Below, piece after piece: positions 61,632-64,000 of a DNA stretch of 64,000 nucleotides. Both the position numbers and the translations under genes were made by a program. The DNA comes from Lutimonas zeaxanthinifaciens. GTDB lineage: Bacteria > Bacteroidota > Bacteroidia > Flavobacteriales > Flavobacteriaceae. Below the pieces are notes generated by a model. The model was given only the letters and a program-made list of their open reading frames with translations. It had not been told where the DNA came from and made no database searches. Each line of letters begins with the position of its first letter. Position 1 is the first letter of the stretch. Location: positions 2,170,001 to 2,234,000 of the forward strand of contig NZ_CP129964.1 in NCBI RefSeq assembly GCF_030503675.1, given 5' to 3'.

Positions 61632-63266
61632 ATGGCTGAAATTATAACCATGCCTCGATTAAGCGATACCATGACAGAAGGCGTTGTGGCAAAATGGCTG
61701 AAGCAAGTAGGTGATAAAATCGAAGAAGGAGATATTCTTGCAGAAATTGAAACTGACAAGGCCACGATGGAATTTGAATCCTTTCATGAAGGTACCTTAC
61801 TGCATATTGGTGTAAATGAAGGTGAAACAGCTGATGTGGATGCGCTGTTAGCGATCATTGGCGAAGATGGGGAAGATTACAAAGCCCTGTTGGCACAATC
61901 TTCAAACGGAAGTGATCAGAAATCGGACAGCCCCGAATCAACTGAGGTTACTGCCGAAGATCCGGTAGCTGTGGAAGAGGCAAATGAACAAATTGAGGCC
62001 CCTAAAGGAGTTGAAGTAATTACCATGCCACGCTTAAGCGACACAATGACGGAAGGTACCGTAGCCAGCTGGTTAAAAAAAGTCGGCGACAAGGTTGACG
62101 AAGGAGATATACTTGCTGAGATCGAGACCGACAAAGCGACCATGGAATTTGAATCTTTTCATTCAGGCACGCTTCTCTATATTGGTGTTGAAGAAGGAGG
62201 GTCTGCAAGCGTAGATGCTGTATTGGCAATAATTGGAGAGAAGGGAACAGATGTTGCTTCTTATGCAGAAAGCCTTAAAAAAGCTTCGGCTTCACCTAAA
62301 CAAACAGAAACAAAAAAAGCAGCAGAACCTGAGAAAAAAGCAGTATCTGCAGCTCCGGTAAAGGAATCGAGCCCTGCTCCTGCCCCAGCGGTTCAGGTAG
62401 CAAATGCTTCAGGAGGGAGAGTGGTTGCTTCTCCTTTGGCGAAAAAACTCGCTGCCGAAAAAAATATCAACCTGTCACATATCCAGGGAACAGGAGAAGG
62501 CGGAAGAATTATTAAAAGAGATATTGAAAACTATACACCGGGAACTGCCGGAGCTTCGGCAATGCCATTCGTGCCTGCAGGTCAGGAAAGTTTTGAAGAA
62601 GTTCCGAATTCACAGATGCGTAAAGTTATTGCGAGAAGATTGGGGGAATCCAAATTCAGTGCACCTCATTATTATTTGAATGTGGAATTTGATATGGACA
62701 ATGCCATTGCATTCAGAACGCAATACAACTCGATCCCCGATACAAAGATTTCTTTTAATGATATAGTTGTAAAAGCGACAGCATTGGCCTTAAAACAACA
62801 TCCACAAGTGAATTCTCAGTGGTTTGATGACAGAATCAAAAAGAATCATCATGTTCATGTGGGAGTAGCAGTAGCTGTTGAAGACGGACTTTTGGTACCT
62901 GTTCTAAAATTTGCAGACGAACAAAGCCTGACCCAGATAGGGTCCCAGGTAAAGGATTTTGCCGGAAGAGCACGAAACAAAAAGCTTACACCTGAAGAAA
63001 TGGAGGGAAGCACCTTTACCATATCGAATTTAGGTATGTTTGGTATTACAGATTTTACCAGTATCATCAATCAACCAAACTCGGCAATTCTTTCAGTAGG
63101 AGCAATTGTTCAAAAACCGGTTGTAAAAAATGGTCAGATCGTGGTTGGAAATACAATGAAACTCACACTTGCCTGTGATCACAGAACGGTTGACGGGGCA
63201 ACAGGAGCCATGTTCCTTCAAACACTTAAAGAGTACATCGAGAACCCCGTTACGATGCTGGTGTAA
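61632..63266 (+). CDS. pdhC: pyruvate dehydrogenase E2 (dihydrolipoamide acetyltransferase), two lipoyl domains
   Basis: 544 residues. Two lipoyl domains, about 1-78 and 128-205, each have the lipoylation site in EIETDKATMEFESF (Lys of DKA). They are so alike that a recent duplication is likely. An Ala/Pro/Lys-rich linker, a peripheral-subunit-binding domain (VASPLAKKLAAEKNINLSHI, about 265-284), and the catalytic domain with FNDIVVKA and CDHRTVDG (about 515-522; the catalytic His) follow. It makes acetyl-CoA from acetyl-lipoyl. Ends at a strong terminator. Confidence 0.95.
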   Translation: MAEIITMPRLSDTMTEGVVAKWLKQVGDKIEEGDILAEIETDKATMEFESFHEGTLLHIGVNEGETADVDALLAIIGEDGEDYKALLAQSSNGSDQKSDSPESTEVTAEDPVAVEEANEQIEAPKGVEVITMPRLSDTMTEGTVASWLKKVGDKVDEGDILAEIETDKATMEFESFHSGTLLYIGVEEGGSASVDAVLAIIGEKGTDVASYAESLKKASASPKQTETKKAAEPEKKAVSAAPVKESSPAPAPAVQVANASGGRVVASPLAKKLAAEKNINLSHIQGTGEGGRIIKRDIENYTPGTAGASAMPFVPAGQESFEEVPNSQMRKVIARRLGESKFSAPHYYLNVEFDMDNAIAFRTQYNSIPDTKISFNDIVVKATALALKQHPQVNSQWFDDRIKKNHHVHVGVAVAVEDGLLVPVLKFADEQSLTQIGSQVKDFAGRARNKKLTPEEMEGSTFTISNLGMFGITDFTSIINQPNSAILSVGAIVQKPVVKNGQIVVGNTMKLTLACDHRTVDGATGAMFLQTLKEYIENPVTMLV

Positions 63267-63297
63267 CAATCATTAAAAAAATATCGATAAGGAAAGG

Positions 63298-63326
63298 AAC
63301 CCGTGCACTAAGCATGGGTTTTTTTT
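63298..63326 (+). terminator. Rho-independent terminator after pdhC
   Basis: A 9-bp stem with one G-T pair (63298-63306 with 63312-63320), loop ACTAA, followed by a T run to 63326. It ends 68 bp before the nhaA start. Confidence 0.85.
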
Positions 63327-63394
63327 GAATGCCATGTAGCTAATATTTGTATATTTGAGCATAAGGCCAATTTGTATTTAACAGCAACCAGATC

Positions 63395-64000
63395 ATGGAA
63401 AACAAACCTTTAAACTCTTTCAGAATATCCCGATTTATTAATGAAGAAGCCTATGGAGGCATTTTTTTGATTATTGCAACCCTTGTGGCTTTGATCTGGG
63501 CAAATTCGTCTTTTTATGAAAGTTATCATTACATATGGCACGATTATAAGGTGGGGTTCGTATGGGGTGAAATTGATTTGGTGGCCTCCCTCCATCATTG
63601 GATAAATGACGGATTGATGGCACTGTTCTTTTTTGTGGTGGGACTAGAGATCAAAAGAGAAATTATGGGTGGTGAGTTATCCTCAATGAAGAAGGCATCC
63701 CTTCCTATTGCTGCAGCTGTTGGGGGTATGGTCTTTCCTGCCATTCTTTATGTAATTGTTACAATCAACTATCCTGAATATATAAACGGATGGGGAATTC
63801 CAATGGCTACAGATATTGCTTTTGCTTTGGGGTTGCTCGCCATGCTTGGCAGTAAGGTCCCGTTAAATTTAAAAATCTTCTTAACTGCACTTGCCATAGC
63901 AGATGATTTGGGAGCGGTAATGGTAATTGCACTATTCTATACAGAATCCATTGACATGAACGAACTTTTGTATGCAGGATTCTGTCTGGCCGTCCTGGTT
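63395..64000 (+). CDS. nhaA: Na+/H+ antiporter NhaA, 3' part cut by window edge
   Basis: The first 202 codons of an inner-membrane antiporter. MENKPLNSFRISRFINEEAYGG is followed by helices with HHWINDGLMALFFFVVGLEIKRE (the helix-2 region) and WGIPMATDIAFALGLLAML. The ion-binding aspartates are in ALAIADDLGAVMVIALFY (Asp-Asp as in D163/D164 of E. coli NhaA). It exchanges cytoplasmic Na+ for external H+, in line with a marine or brackish habitat. The protein is normally about 390-440 residues. Confidence 0.93.
   Translation, partial: MENKPLNSFRISRFINEEAYGGIFLIIATLVALIWANSSFYESYHYIWHDYKVGFVWGEIDLVASLHHWINDGLMALFFFVVGLEIKREIMGGELSSMKKASLPIAAAVGGMVFPAILYVIVTINYPEYINGWGIPMATDIAFALGLLAMLGSKVPLNLKIFLTALAIADDLGAVMVIALFYTESIDMNELLYAGFCLAVLV

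Overview
The window reads as one contiguous chromosomal segment of a member of the Bacteroidota, most likely a marine-type member of the Flavobacteriaceae. The evidence is a type IX secretion C-terminal sorting domain, families largely confined to or typical of this phylum (DUF4920, DUF5606, CRTAC1-like FG-GAP lipoproteins, pdhA next to pdhC without pdhB), weak Shine-Dalgarno sequences, and a repeated TAnnTTTG promoter element in front of many genes. Base composition is AT-rich throughout. Apart from one AT-richer island around 23.2-26.1 kb there is no sign of phage, plasmid, transposase or CRISPR. Both window edges cut genes (uridine kinase at the left, NhaA at the right).

Layout. 0-4.4 kb: udk (partial), a SulP anion transporter, a CDP-alcohol phosphatidyltransferase and a membrane metallophosphoesterase. 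4.3-7.7 kb (minus): an MlaE-MlaF-MlaD lipid transport operon ending in a patatin-like phospholipase. 7.8-8.9 kb: a Tat-exported Gfo/Idh/MocA oxidoreductase. 9.0-15.2 kb (minus): a tightly overlapped eight-gene biosynthetic operon with a type III polyketide synthase, a methyltransferase, an FAD oxidoreductase and a private fatty-acid module (ketosynthase, dehydratase, FabL-like enoyl reductase, ACP, phosphopantetheinyl transferase). This is the clearest specialised-metabolism candidate. 15.4-20.6 kb: type II NADH dehydrogenase, a Ca2+-type P-ATPase whose leader may fold as a pseudoknot, and a Ca2+/Na+ antiporter. 20.7-21.0 kb and 30.8-31.2 kb: two tRNA-Pro genes, each followed by the same family of tandem hairpin repeats.

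21.1-31 kb holds an enone reductase, a small c-type cytochrome lipoprotein with a DUF4920 lipoprotein, an unassigned 690-residue PLP fold-type I protein, and a large membrane cytochrome (predicted heme b helices, five CxxCH motifs, TPR tail) paired with a CRTAC1-like lipoprotein. 31.2-41.4 kb: thioredoxin-like protein and trxB, an SLC13 transporter, two tandem DUF368 (PopT-type) transporters, a TPR protein, then a pyrR-pyrB-(STAS-like)-(lone type IX sorting domain)-rnz operon. 41.6-49.9 kb: AGCS symporter, HhH protein, acyl-CoA dehydrogenase, CCA-adding enzyme family protein, threonylcarbamoyl-AMP synthase, a TupA-type ATP-grasp protein, a GT2 glycosyltransferase and dapD. 50-57.5 kb: ruvX, def, DUF5606, mazG, an alpha/beta hydrolase, a Nif3-like protein, a Cys-less zinc-ribbon homologue, an FG-GAP/cytochrome lipoprotein and a UbiA-like membrane protein. 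57.6-64 kb: gcvP, pdhA, pdhC and nhaA (partial).

The most notable items are the type III PKS plus dedicated fatty-acid operon, the tRNA-Pro-linked repeats with a compensatory base-pair change, the unassigned PLP enzyme, the cytochrome b/pentaheme/TPR fusion, and the lone type IX sorting-domain protein encoded inside a housekeeping operon. All functional calls rest on motif recognition by eye; no database search was run.
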